A DNA stretch of 32,159 nucleotides from Clostridia bacterium (GTDB taxonomy: Bacteria; Bacillota; Clostridia; Oscillospirales; Acutalibacteraceae): positions 1-32,159 of the forward strand of contig JAQXZA010000071.1 of assembly GCA_029226955.1 (NCBI GenBank), in the 5' to 3' direction. The notes under the pieces are model-generated. The model made no database searches. It was not told the DNA's origin and saw only the letters and a program-made list of their open reading frames with translations. Positions 15,913-24,803 of this stretch are shown one piece after another (the stretch's first letter is position 1; each line of letters starts with the position of its first letter). A program made the translations under genes and the position numbers.

Positions 15913-17516
15913 TTGCTTTTTCCCTCTTTAAGTGCCTCAATTTCTTCATCAAGCTGATGTTTGTTTCTGATATAATCATTAAGACGCTTTTCGGTTGCTT
16001 CAAGCACACCTTCAAGCATTTTTATCTTTTCACTTTCACTTCTTGAAATGGAATGTATATCAATGCTTATACCAGTATATTTCAATTCTTTTGTTAAATT
16101 GATATTTTCAGCCTTTTCAAGTATCTCACTGTCATTTGAATACAAATAAATCACTTCCTCTGTAATTTTTCCGTCAAGGTCTGTTTCTGTTATGAATATC
16201 GGACGTATATGGCTGAAAACTTCTTTATGTATGCCGTCAAAATAATTATGACGTACTCTTTCGTTAAGGAATATTACATAAGCGGATTTTTGTATTCCGC
16301 TGAGAAATTCATATATATCCTCAACGCTCTGTCCCTCCGCAAGATTATCTGAAATAAGCGTTATTTCATTATCCGTAGTAAGAATATCCATATACTGTAA
16401 ATCAAGAGAAACATTGTCATTCAATGCAAGTTCGCAAAGAATCCTGTCATCACCATTTGTGGCAATACTGCCGTTTTTTCCTATATGTTCAATCAGCTTG
16501 TATGCCGCATAATATCTGTTAAGATACCGAAAAGTTTTCAGTATTCTGTTGTCAAAGCATATAGTTCTGTCACAAAATTCTCCGAGAGAATTAACCGCTG
16601 TTGAATTTGCCGCAATAGCGGTTTTCACTCTGCCGTCAATACAGTATGGCAGTAACTCGGACGGCATTGCAAAAGGCAGAACAGTTGCATTATCACCAAA
16701 AAGTTCCCTGTATCTTCCCGCTATATCGTCGGGGTGAGGCTTGACCGTAATATGCGTACCTTCAAGAAAATAATCTGCAAAAAGCGTATATAATCTGTGC
16801 TGACCGTCAAGCGACATTATTCCGAGATTCGCCATATGCTGAGTAAGAATAAGACTCAAATTCTGATTTTTTCCGTTTATCTTCTCGCTTACACCGAAAA
16901 ATCCGAACACTTTGTTCAATTCAGATTCACTTAAATCCTGAATTATTCTTTTAACGGAAAAATCGGTCATTTTGGGATTTTCATATCCCGGCAACTGACT
17001 TTCCTTATCCGCAAGAATTTCAACACAACTCTTGTTGTTTCCGAAATAACCGAGAACATTCATAAGTGCATACTGAGTTTTGTTCCGTTTCATATTTGAC
17101 AGCATAAACTCATTATTCGACAGAACTCCGCAACCCTCCTCAAAGCAGTGATATTTTATATGCTTTGATATAATGTACCAGCCAAAAGGAAAATGGTCGG
17201 GACAAAGGTAAACTTCATCACAGGAATTTATGTCAACGGGCAAAGCCTGTTTTACATCTTTCAGTGTCTTATGCAGATTTTGCTTTGTGGGAGTATGTTT
17301 TCTCTCACGCTGACGCACAGCATTATTTATTGTGGATTCACCAAAAAGAATAACATCATCAAATATACCGCTGTCCTTGTACTTTTTTTGGAACGCAACG
17401 GAATTTTTGTGAATATCCGACAAAATCAGAACGGCTTTTTCATTCGGTTTATATTTCAGCTTGTGCAGAACACAGCATTGTATATGATATGTGGTAAGAG
17501 CATAGTATAATATCAT
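15909..17516 (-). CDS. Sialyltransferase-fold glycosyltransferase, polysialyltransferase-like (1)
   Basis: A 535-aa GT-B enzyme of the bacterial sialyltransferase type. The acidic motif is CFEEGCG, the CMP-binding motif is VKPHPDD and the Ser/Thr motif is ANSTAVNSL, in the order seen in GT52/GT38-like enzymes. ILTQ lies before the HP motif. The C-terminal third carries extra sequence with a charged, coiled-coil-like end (about 490-535). It likely transfers a CMP-activated acidic sugar to a surface glycan. It is a paralogue of the product of 21944-23356; the N-termini align (MILYYALTTYH with MVLYHASTNYH), which with AGGGTGA spacing selects the ATG at 17516 over a GTG at 17522. The gap to the upstream gene is 7 nt. 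Confidence 0.75.
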   Translation of the reverse strand: MILYYALTTYHIQCCVLHKLKYKPNEKAVLILSDIHKNSVAFQKKYKDSGIFDDVILFGESTINNAVRQRERKHTPTKQNLHKTLKDVKQALPVDINSCDEVYLCPDHFPFGWYIISKHIKYHCFEEGCGVLSNNEFMLSNMKRNKTQYALMNVLGYFGNNKSCVEILADKESQLPGYENPKMTDFSVKRIIQDLSESELNKVFGFFGVSEKINGKNQNLSLILTQHMANLGIMSLDGQHRLYTLFADYFLEGTHITVKPHPDDIAGRYRELFGDNATVLPFAMPSELLPYCIDGRVKTAIAANSTAVNSLGEFCDRTICFDNRILKTFRYLNRYYAAYKLIEHIGKNGSIATNGDDRILCELALNDNVSLDLQYMDILTTDNEITLISDNLAEGQSVEDIYEFLSGIQKSAYVIFLNERVRHNYFDGIHKEVFSHIRPIFITETDLDGKITEEVIYLYSNDSEILEKAENINLTKELKYTGISIDIHSISRSESEKIKMLEGVLEATEKRLNDYIRNKHQLDEEIEALKEGKSK

Positions 17517-17523
17517 AGTCACT

Positions 17524-19614
17524 TCACCCTACAAATTCATTTTTTATAAGTTCGCCAAGAGTTCCCATTTCAAAGGACGCAGAACCGACAGCACGGTTGA
17601 CAGGATATTTTGAAAACAGTCTTTCAAAGTATTTCGGACACGATATAACCTGTCTGCATACCGCATAGGCATCACTGCCGCAAATATTCATCATAAACGG
17701 ATATTTTTCAAAAGCCTTTGTGTAGTCGTCAATGAAATCCTTAGCACCTCTCTGAATACTGCGTATCATCTCATAGCCTTCTGTTTCGGGACAGTCGAAC
17801 TCATACTGAATTTCACCGTTGTCGTCCATTTTAAATCCTATAAACGACGGTGTCGGAGCACTCATCATTATTTCAGTAAATGCACTGTACATCTGTTTTA
17901 CGTTATGGTCACGCCTTATTTCACGGTTTACTCTCTGTGAGAACATATATGATGATACCGTATCGTTTGCAAGCTGTGCTTCTATTATATCCATATCGTG
18001 AAGATATGTTGAACCGGCAACAAGACCATAGGTTTTACAGCCAAGTTTCCACTCGTCCTCTATTAAATATCTCAATGCGGAAAAACCGCTTGCCGCCCAG
18101 CCTATATCGACAATGCACACACTTTTTGCCCCGTCGGTAGCTTGTCTGTAATATTCCTTGGCGGCTTTACTGCTGTTTTCATACTGTGAAACAACAACGT
18201 CCCAGTTATCTATAAATATCTTTACTATATCCTCATAGTTTTCCTTTGTGAGAATTGTTGATTCGTCAAAACCGCCATCAGTAAGAAAAGGCTGCATAGG
18301 CTGTAAATCCATTGCTTTAAGAATCTGTGCAATAGTCATTTCACGTGGAATTTTATACTTTATATATCTCAGCAGTAATTCATTTCTGAAACGGTTTACC
18401 GTAAGTTTTATTGCGGCAGAACGTGACCAATAGACATATTCTGTGTTTTCCTCAGGAAAAAGTTTATCATATACAGATTTAAGTATATATCCGTCACGTG
18501 ACAGAAACAGAACTTTATCAATACCGTGATTTTTGACAAAGGAATGAATATAATTGCAATAACCCAGTACAAGAAACCCCGAATAAGTATAGCCAAACTC
18601 ATAAAAAGATGAATATTTCCTGTCGCCGCATTGAAGTTTTGCGTTCACAAGTCCCCTGTATGCCGAACCGACAAGTGAAGTCATATCAAACGCACGGTGC
18701 GGATTTCCACGCTGATTTACATTTTTATAAAAAACGGTGTCAAAACCTGCTCTTGCGGCGGAACGTCTGTCAGATATGGGATTGTCGCCGATATGAATAT
18801 ATCTTAAATCCTCTCCGTGTTTTTCCTTAACTTTTTTGTACAGTTCCGTTGTTCTCTTGCTTACACCATATTTGTTTGAAACTATTATATCGTCAAAACC
18901 GTCATATCCGCATTTTATAAGCATTTTTTCAATAACATCTTTCGGCAGATACATATCCGAAACGGCAATGACTTTTTTGCCAAGATTTTTCGCCTCTTTA
19001 TAGACATTCAGCATATACGGATTAGGATAAACCATATCAAGCTCTGTTTCAATTTCATACTGCATAGCCTGTTCTATATCAAGAATAACAAATCTCTGAA
19101 TTTTTTCGTATATATCACGCAAAGTAACCTCGTGAGTACCTTTTTTTTCAAAAGCCTCTTTTCTTGCCAGTTTTTCGGCAAGTTCACGGTATCTTTTGAA
19201 ACCGGGACATTTGTTTTTTTCTCCCAAAAGAAAAAACAGTGACTTCGGGTCATCAAACGGACGAAAAATAAGCGTATCAAAAACATCAAAAGATACAACG
19301 TCGTGCAAAAGAAATTTCTTTGCCATAAGAGTATATGACGGACGCTTTACAAAAGAAGATTCAGGTGCTGAAACACAAGGTTTGAACGCATATTTTTTCC
19401 GTTCATTGACAGACGGTTTCATACGGTTTTTACCGTTAAGACGGTCAGCCGCATAAAGCGTACCAAGATACAGTGATTTTCTGACAAATCCAGCGTCAGT
19501 ATTGCCGTATTTATAGTAACCTTCAAGAATAAATCTGTCTTTCATCAGAACTTTCAGTTTGAGTTTTTTAATTTTATTTTTCATTTTGCCTTTAAATTTT
19601 CTGACAAATTTCAT
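17524..19614 (-). CDS. COG5610-type HAD protein with C-terminal glycan-associated domain
   Basis: A 696-aa protein. After a Lys-rich N-terminus, the HAD motif VVSFDVFDTLI (Asp110, Asp113) starts a hydrolase domain, with VIAVSDMYLP as motif II and IHIGDNPISDRRSA as motif IV. The C-terminal half (about 330-696) contains LFLSRDGYI and CIVDIGWAASG, features of the large predicted HAD hydrolases found in polysaccharide gene clusters. The catalytic residues look intact. The substrate is unknown; a role in processing or adding a phosphorylated group to the surface glycan is inferred from context. Its start overlaps the stop of the aldolase gene by four bases. A degenerate relative is encoded at 23369-24523. 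Confidence 0.75.
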   Translation of the reverse strand: MKFVRKFKGKMKNKIKKLKLKVLMKDRFILEGYYKYGNTDAGFVRKSLYLGTLYAADRLNGKNRMKPSVNERKKYAFKPCVSAPESSFVKRPSYTLMAKKFLLHDVVSFDVFDTLIFRPFDDPKSLFFLLGEKNKCPGFKRYRELAEKLARKEAFEKKGTHEVTLRDIYEKIQRFVILDIEQAMQYEIETELDMVYPNPYMLNVYKEAKNLGKKVIAVSDMYLPKDVIEKMLIKCGYDGFDDIIVSNKYGVSKRTTELYKKVKEKHGEDLRYIHIGDNPISDRRSAARAGFDTVFYKNVNQRGNPHRAFDMTSLVGSAYRGLVNAKLQCGDRKYSSFYEFGYTYSGFLVLGYCNYIHSFVKNHGIDKVLFLSRDGYILKSVYDKLFPEENTEYVYWSRSAAIKLTVNRFRNELLLRYIKYKIPREMTIAQILKAMDLQPMQPFLTDGGFDESTILTKENYEDIVKIFIDNWDVVVSQYENSSKAAKEYYRQATDGAKSVCIVDIGWAASGFSALRYLIEDEWKLGCKTYGLVAGSTYLHDMDIIEAQLANDTVSSYMFSQRVNREIRRDHNVKQMYSAFTEIMMSAPTPSFIGFKMDDNGEIQYEFDCPETEGYEMIRSIQRGAKDFIDDYTKAFEKYPFMMNICGSDAYAVCRQVISCPKYFERLFSKYPVNRAVGSASFEMGTLGELIKNEFVG

Positions 19615-21227
19615 TTTTCTTCCTTTTGACTCCTTTTTTTCTTTTCATACAGAGAGGGTGTAACAAACTTTATTTTCAGCTTTTCTGAAAGTCTGTCCAT
19701 TTCCTCCTGAATAGCAAGATTTTTTTCCTGTAAAATAACGGGGTCATAGGCTCCGCAGTAATCATTGTTAAAATAGTTTCCAAGCGGGTCACGCTTAAAT
19801 CCGTCATAACCGGCAAGTGCTACGGATTTAACCGATGATTTACACAGAAGTTTCAAAAGCATCATACCTGAGCTGTCCGAAACATCTGTTGAATTATCTA
19901 CCAGTTCCGAATAATTAACTTTATTTGCATTTTCCGGAAGTTCCGGAATATTTGATGTAAAAAAGGTCTTTTTATAATCAATGGTTTCTTTCAGCTTTTC
20001 ATATCTGAGTGCGTTGCCGATAAAAATTAAATCAGGTTTCACAAAGTCAGGAATAAAGTTGACTGAAATTATATACGGGTCTTTTTCGGCAATATATTTT
20101 TTAATGCTCTTGCGGTTGGATTTTACGCTTGCACCGGGAGCAATTACAAGTATATGTTTGTCGCTTAATTTTTTACGCAGTTTTCCGATAACTTCAAGGT
20201 CATCAACAGCATTATTCTGATAAGCTATATAAATATTTTCAATAAGTTCCTTATTAAAAAATCTTTTTTCGTCTTTCGGAATTTTCTGCAAAATATTTCC
20301 TATTGCCGTCATTGAGAGAGAATGTTTTGCGATAAGATGTGTTGCATAGTTCGGGTGACAGTTATTTGCGGCAGATAAAAAGTATGCGGAATTATATCCC
20401 CACGGTGATGTCAGTGAAATCGGTACAAGATACTGGTCAACTATTTCAAGAACAGGCAGAACATCATAGCGTATTATGCTGTGTTTTTTATTGATATAGT
20501 CCATAAAAAGTTCTGAACAAAGGTTTCCTGCACCTCTGCCCATACCGTTTGCACTGCAATCTATTATTACGGTTCTTTCTGTGTCATACTCCGCAAGTGC
20601 CTGTGCATTTGAAAAGGCAAGCTGAAAATTATTGTGTGAATGGTATCCGAGTTTAATGTTTGTTTTCAGATTGTTGTCAACAAGGAACACCTGACGCAGT
20701 AAATCCTTTTCATACATAATACCAAGCGTATCAACAATATAAAAAGCATAGGGTTCAAGAATATTTATTCTTTCTAAAAGATTCAAAAACTGCTTGTCAG
20801 TATAATTTGTTGTTCCGACAGGCTGCATAAAAAGTTTGTAACCCTTGTCTTTTATTATTTTTGCCCATTCAAAAGCACGGTCAATTTCGTTAGGGTGAAA
20901 TGTCAGCCTTATACCGTCAAGAACCGTTTTGCTTGAATCTGAGAGAAGTCTGGGGTCAATTTCACGCTCACCCATTGCAATCATAGCAACATACATTGTT
21001 CCCGATTTTTCCGACGGCATAACACGCTCGTTTATGTGTTCAACCGAATTAAAAAGTGAATAATCAGCATCATAACTCTGATTTGTCAGAAATCCACATT
21101 CTACAATATCGGTATTTGACATTGAAAGATTGAATATAATATTTTCTATGGCTTTCTTTCCGAAATGCCAGCTATTCACATATCCTCCGTCACGCAGAGT
21201 ACAGTCAAGGATTTTAACATTACTCAT
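19611..21227 (-). CDS. HMGL-type (DRE-TIM) aldolase with extra C-terminal domain
   Basis: A 538-aa protein. The N-terminal 300 residues are a DRE-TIM metallolyase barrel: LDCTLRDGGYVN carries the metal Asp and catalytic Arg, VECGF lies on strand 2, YHSHNNFQLAFSNA supplies the metal histidines, and CSANGMGRGAGN the glycine-rich end. This is closest to 4-hydroxy-2-oxovalerate aldolases, which handle pyruvate aldols. The C-terminal 200 residues begin HILVIAPGASVKSNRKSI and include SVALAGYDGF, a Rossmann-like segment of uncertain family (MptE/DUF115-like is possible). Next to a CMP-sugar synthetase and without a NeuB-type synthase, it could build the keto-acid sugar. No strong Shine-Dalgarno is seen at the ATG; coupling to the upstream gene (gap 7 nt) is likely. 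Confidence 0.8.
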   Translation of the reverse strand: MSNVKILDCTLRDGGYVNSWHFGKKAIENIIFNLSMSNTDIVECGFLTNQSYDADYSLFNSVEHINERVMPSEKSGTMYVAMIAMGEREIDPRLLSDSSKTVLDGIRLTFHPNEIDRAFEWAKIIKDKGYKLFMQPVGTTNYTDKQFLNLLERINILEPYAFYIVDTLGIMYEKDLLRQVFLVDNNLKTNIKLGYHSHNNFQLAFSNAQALAEYDTERTVIIDCSANGMGRGAGNLCSELFMDYINKKHSIIRYDVLPVLEIVDQYLVPISLTSPWGYNSAYFLSAANNCHPNYATHLIAKHSLSMTAIGNILQKIPKDEKRFFNKELIENIYIAYQNNAVDDLEVIGKLRKKLSDKHILVIAPGASVKSNRKSIKKYIAEKDPYIISVNFIPDFVKPDLIFIGNALRYEKLKETIDYKKTFFTSNIPELPENANKVNYSELVDNSTDVSDSSGMMLLKLLCKSSVKSVALAGYDGFKRDPLGNYFNNDYCGAYDPVILQEKNLAIQEEMDRLSEKLKIKFVTPSLYEKKKRSQKEEK

Positions 21228-21234
21228 ATTTTTT

Positions 21235-21891
21235 TCACTCTCTGTTTTTTACATAATTATCAAAAATCGCCTGTGCATAATCAAAATCATCAGGTGTATT
21301 TATATCAACCGCCTCAACAAAATCAACAGGAATAATAAGCGGTCTGTCCCCTATTCTTCTGTCGTTTTTAATAAGTTCTTTTGTATATACATACATTCCT
21401 GTTGTTTCGGCATAAATATTCTTTATATCCTGTGTACGTGGAATTTTCTCAGTATTATACATTGGTTTTCCGTCAATCCATAAAAATTCGTTTACGGCTT
21501 TTGCGGTAAATGCGGAATCGTATTCTCCGCTGTTCACTTTTTCAACAGCGGTTTCGATTGTGTTTTTGCTTACAAAAGGTGCGGTTGCGTGTACGAGAAC
21601 ATAAGTATCAGCGTCAACATCTTCCGCAAAGGCTTTAAGCACATCAATAATAAGCGTTGATGATGTATCGAGTGTTTCACTTCTCTTTAAAAATCCTATG
21701 CCGTCGGGAAGATACTTTTTTACATCTTCATTACTGCAATAAACATACGCCTCATCAATTCCCTCTGTTTTTGAGAGAGTATCAAGGATATATGTAAGCA
21801 ACGGTTTACCGCCTTTAAATGATTTTGTATTTTTGCCGGGCAAACGCTCGTTATTAAGTTTCATAGGAACAAAAGCTACTGTTTTTTTCAT
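21235..21891 (-). CDS. Acylneuraminate cytidylyltransferase-like (CMP-sugar synthetase)
   Basis: A 218-aa nucleotidyltransferase of the NeuA/KdsB type, which transfers CMP from CTP to an acidic keto sugar. Visible features are the nucleotide loop with LNNERLPGKN, the HATAPF segment after VDADTYVL, TTGMYVYTKE and the terminal EAVDINTPDDF that ends most NeuA proteins. The ERLPGKN form, with Leu after Arg, is common in gut Firmicute homologues. AAGGAG precedes the ATG. The activated donor would feed the two sialyltransferase-fold enzymes in the same operon. No sialic acid synthase or epimerase gene lies in the window, so the sugar may not be Neu5Ac. Confidence 0.85.
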   Translation of the reverse strand: MKKTVAFVPMKLNNERLPGKNTKSFKGGKPLLTYILDTLSKTEGIDEAYVYCSNEDVKKYLPDGIGFLKRSETLDTSSTLIIDVLKAFAEDVDADTYVLVHATAPFVSKNTIETAVEKVNSGEYDSAFTAKAVNEFLWIDGKPMYNTEKIPRTQDIKNIYAETTGMYVYTKELIKNDRRIGDRPLIIPVDFVEAVDINTPDDFDYAQAIFDNYVKNRE

Positions 21892-21926
21892 AATAATCTC
21901 CTTTTCAAACTAACGTTTTACATAAA

Positions 21927-21961
21927 TAATTACGCATTACGCATTACGAATTACGCATTAT
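21927..21961. repeat. Short tandem repeat of about 9 bp (ATTACGCA unit)
   Basis: Four imperfect copies of an ATTACGCATT/ATTACGAA unit run through the stop codon (21946-21944) of the glycosyltransferase gene into the spacer before the NeuA-like gene. The last codons of that gene are therefore encoded by repeat units. Confidence 0.7.
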
Positions 21962-23356
21962 TTTTGCGTTTATTTCCGATTTTGTGTATTTAAGGTGACG
22001 GTTAAATTCAAGAGAACTAAGTTTGTCTTTGTACTGACTGTCATTACATAAAACCGGAATTTCGATTGTTTTATGTTTCATAAGACTGTGCTTTAACGGC
22101 ACAAATTCAGCTTTTATTACAAAGTCGCTTTTCTGTGTTTGTGCAAAAGGCAGAAAAACAAGTCCGTATTCGTCCGTATTTTCTGCACTGTTTTCTCCGT
22201 CAATGAGGATATTGCCGTTACCGAGTTTTATGTTCGCATTGTCAAGAAATACATTCATCTGTGTTTCGTTTATATTTTTCAGCATAACACCTGATGTAAT
22301 TTCAAGTTCTCTGAGAACCTCCGCCATAATATACATAGAGTCAATATTTTCTCTGTGGTATTCAATTTCCGTTGTAAATGAATAGCTTTTTTCGGCAAAA
22401 CGGTCAACGCCACGTATTGAAGTTGAACTTGCGGTCAGTGCAATTTTAACTCTGCGTTTAAGTTCAAACGGCAAAAGTTCAGACGGTTCAACACGTTCAA
22501 GAATTATTGCGTCGGGAAAAATTCTGCGGTAATTCTGCCATCTGTCTTTCGGGTGAGGCTTTACAATAAGCTGATAATCGGGTGCAACATAATCAACTAT
22601 TGTTGTAAGCATAAGTTCCTGTAAATCGAGGTCTTTTATTTTCAGCGTATTCAAATCCTGAGTAAGCAAAAGACAGGATTTTTCCTTTACATCTGCTCTG
22701 CCGTTCTTGTCGCCGAAAAATCCGAGCAAATCATCAATTCTGTCTGGAATGATATTTTTTATGCTGTCATAAATCGAAAAATCTACCGCCTTTTCGTCGT
22801 GAAAATCCTTGCTCTGATGTTTCATATCGCCAAGCCTTGCCTTGACATTTTCACTTCTTCCTGAACAGCCGAGATATTGATTCATAATAAAATTTGTTTT
22901 GTTGTTGCCTTTTGTTATGGAAAGATAGCGTTCTCCCTCACTGAGCATACCGCTTGCGTCCTCCATATAGTTATAGGCAATTCCGTGATTGTTAAGATAT
23001 ATTCCAAAAGGACTTATATCCGAACAAACGTATATTTCACGATATTGTTTTATATCTTCCCCGAACCAGTTTTCAAACGCTCTTGAAACATTGTTTATAA
23101 CTTTCTTTATATCCTGTTCACTGCTGTTTTCGTCAAGGGCAAGTCCGTTACTGAGTTTAAAACTTTGTGTAGGCACTTTTCTCACACGGTCAAAAAAATG
23201 AAAACTTTCAAGTTTTTTGAAAAATTCATCTCTTTCATTCAGCGGACGTATATGTTCAAGCAAAAGCAGTTCTGCCTCATCATCAGAATTATATGCAAAT
23301 TTGTGAACAATGCACGACAGTAAATGATAATTTGTTGATGCGTGATATAATACCAT
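21944..23356 (-). CDS. Sialyltransferase-fold glycosyltransferase, polysialyltransferase-like (2)
   Basis: A 470-aa paralogue of the product of 15909-17516 with the same plan: N-terminal MVLYHASTNYHLLSC, acidic motif YMEDASG, LLLTQDL, CMP-binding VKPHPKD and Ser/Thr motif TASSTSIRG. The acidic motif is E-D-A here instead of the usual E/D-E/D-G, so the catalytic centre differs slightly from copy 1. It probably uses the same CMP-activated donor with another acceptor. GAGGGGG stands ahead of the ATG. Its C-terminus is written in the short tandem repeat at 21927-21961, which may have altered the natural end. Confidence 0.7.
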   Translation of the reverse strand: MVLYHASTNYHLLSCIVHKFAYNSDDEAELLLLEHIRPLNERDEFFKKLESFHFFDRVRKVPTQSFKLSNGLALDENSSEQDIKKVINNVSRAFENWFGEDIKQYREIYVCSDISPFGIYLNNHGIAYNYMEDASGMLSEGERYLSITKGNNKTNFIMNQYLGCSGRSENVKARLGDMKHQSKDFHDEKAVDFSIYDSIKNIIPDRIDDLLGFFGDKNGRADVKEKSCLLLTQDLNTLKIKDLDLQELMLTTIVDYVAPDYQLIVKPHPKDRWQNYRRIFPDAIILERVEPSELLPFELKRRVKIALTASSTSIRGVDRFAEKSYSFTTEIEYHRENIDSMYIMAEVLRELEITSGVMLKNINETQMNVFLDNANIKLGNGNILIDGENSAENTDEYGLVFLPFAQTQKSDFVIKAEFVPLKHSLMKHKTIEIPVLCNDSQYKDKLSSLEFNRHLKYTKSEINAKIMRNS

Positions 23357-23368
23357 TTACAAGCCCCC

Positions 23369-24523
23369 TCAGCAAAAAAGTTCTGACATCTGGTTTTCTC
23401 CGACTTTGTAAAGAGCAACACCGTCATTATATTCTGTATGAGGAACTGTTCCTGTCTGATGGGAATAATTTTCAAAATCCTCAAAATAATCCTCTATGGC
23501 TTTTTTCACTTCATCTGACGCTGTTTCAAGCATTTTGTCAACAGACAGGGCAACTATATTGTTATTTTTCTCACGGCAACTCTGAATATATGGTGCTAAA
23601 CAAAGATATGCAAGTTCATATTCTCTGCTGTATCTTTTAAGACCGCTGAACAGCCTGTTTCCGCAAATTATATCATAAACTTCCCTGAACTCCTTGTTAA
23701 TTTTCGGGTGACGGATTCTGTGCATAACGGTTTCAGGATTTCTGTAATATGTAGCCACACAGCCAAGACGCAAATATCTTTTTATAAATGAATAATCCGA
23801 ACTTAACACATCTGTCAATGTGGGATTTTCGGGAACAGGACATTCAAAATCATTCTCGCTTGAAATAGTCATTACATCAAACGGAATGTCAAATTCATTC
23901 ATTACGGACACGATAAAATCTCTCGGCAAAGATGATTTTACACAGGCATATATTTTCAGATTATTGAAAGTCGCTATGTCAAGAAGTCTTACCACATATC
24001 TGTTCGGGATATAAAACTTCATTCTCAAATCAAGTTCGATATGATAATCAACAGAAGAATTAAGAACCGAATTTATTTTTTCATATATGGATTCGATTTT
24101 CTGAGATTTATCATCATATTTTCGTCTGATTTTTGCAAAACCCTTTACGCCTGTTTTTTCTTCAATCATTTTAAATATTTCACAGTCGCTTTTCAGACTG
24201 CTGACTGCACAGCCGAAAACATCTGTTATAACAGCCTTGTTATCCAACATTCCTGAGGCAAGTTCCGTTATTGTCGGTCGCACATATACTGACGAAAGGT
24301 AATTTTTACCTATTTTCTTTGAGAATACATATTTTTTAACAATCGGTATTCTGCAAAGAATATTCAGTTTAATAAGATTTATTCCAAATGACACCGGATT
24401 ATTTATTGCCGCTTCTCTGTTCTGATTATGAAGACAAAGACAGCAAAAATTCACATCTTCATTGCCTTCCGTCAAAACATTATAGAGTTTACGGACATAG
24501 TTAATCGGAAGCTTTTCAAGCAT
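23369..24523 (-). CDS. Degenerate COG5610/HAD-like protein, probable pseudoenzyme
   Basis: A 384-aa protein that aligns by eye with the N-terminal half of the COG5610-type product of 17524-19614. KAVITDVFGCAVSS sits where the other has VVSFDVFDTLIFR: the nucleophile Asp101 is kept, but the acid/base Asp is Gly104 and the Thr is Cys105. IYACVKSSLPRDFI replaces VIAVSDMYLPKDVI, losing the SD of motif II, and no GDN motif is seen. YHIELDLRMKFYIPNRY matches the partner's ETELDMVYPNPY segment. A binding or scaffolding role is more likely than catalysis. A Cys-rich N-terminus (FCCLCLH) is unique to this copy. AAGGGGAA precedes the ATG. It is the first gene of the glycan operon. Confidence 0.6.
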   Translation of the reverse strand: MLEKLPINYVRKLYNVLTEGNEDVNFCCLCLHNQNREAAINNPVSFGINLIKLNILCRIPIVKKYVFSKKIGKNYLSSVYVRPTITELASGMLDNKAVITDVFGCAVSSLKSDCEIFKMIEEKTGVKGFAKIRRKYDDKSQKIESIYEKINSVLNSSVDYHIELDLRMKFYIPNRYVVRLLDIATFNNLKIYACVKSSLPRDFIVSVMNEFDIPFDVMTISSENDFECPVPENPTLTDVLSSDYSFIKRYLRLGCVATYYRNPETVMHRIRHPKINKEFREVYDIICGNRLFSGLKRYSREYELAYLCLAPYIQSCREKNNNIVALSVDKMLETASDEVKKAIEDYFEDFENYSHQTGTVPHTEYNDGVALYKVGENQMSELFC

Positions 24524-24592
24524 ATATTGTATTTCCCCTTAAATTCTTATATCATAATTATATCGGTCATAAAAATATAAAACTATCGGGCT

Positions 24593-24622
24593 TTTATAAA
24601 TTCGTTGTAAATCTTATGTAAA
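24593..24622 (-). promoter_or_regulatory. Candidate promoter of the glycan operon
   Basis: On the minus strand, TTTACA (24622-24617), an 18-nt spacer and TATAAA (24598-24593) lie about 70 nt before the first gene. A second TATAAT (24562-24557) lacks a clear -35. It is divergent from the ECF-type promoter at 24718. Confidence 0.4.
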
Positions 24623-24717
24623 ACAGTTTTGCAATTACACGAAAAATTCAAATATTTGTCTGATTTTCGGAAATTTTTTCGTAAGTTCAAAAAAAATAAA
24701 ATTTTTTCAAAATTTTT

Positions 24718-24747
24718 TGAACCTTTTTGATTTTCATACGTCTTTAT
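24718..24747 (+). promoter_or_regulatory. ECF-type promoter B (lipoprotein operon)
   Basis: TGAACC (24718-24723), a 16-nt spacer and CGTCTTTATA from 24739, preceded by A/T tracts. The spacer is nearly the same as that of promoter A. The start region CAGAGGGGTAAA can pair with CCTCTG a little downstream, a small 5' hairpin ahead of the AAGGAG of the lipoprotein gene. Confidence 0.78.
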
Positions 24748-24803
24748 ATACAGAGGGGTAAAAATTACATTCCTCTGAATAAAATACAAAGGAGATTTTA
24801 ACA

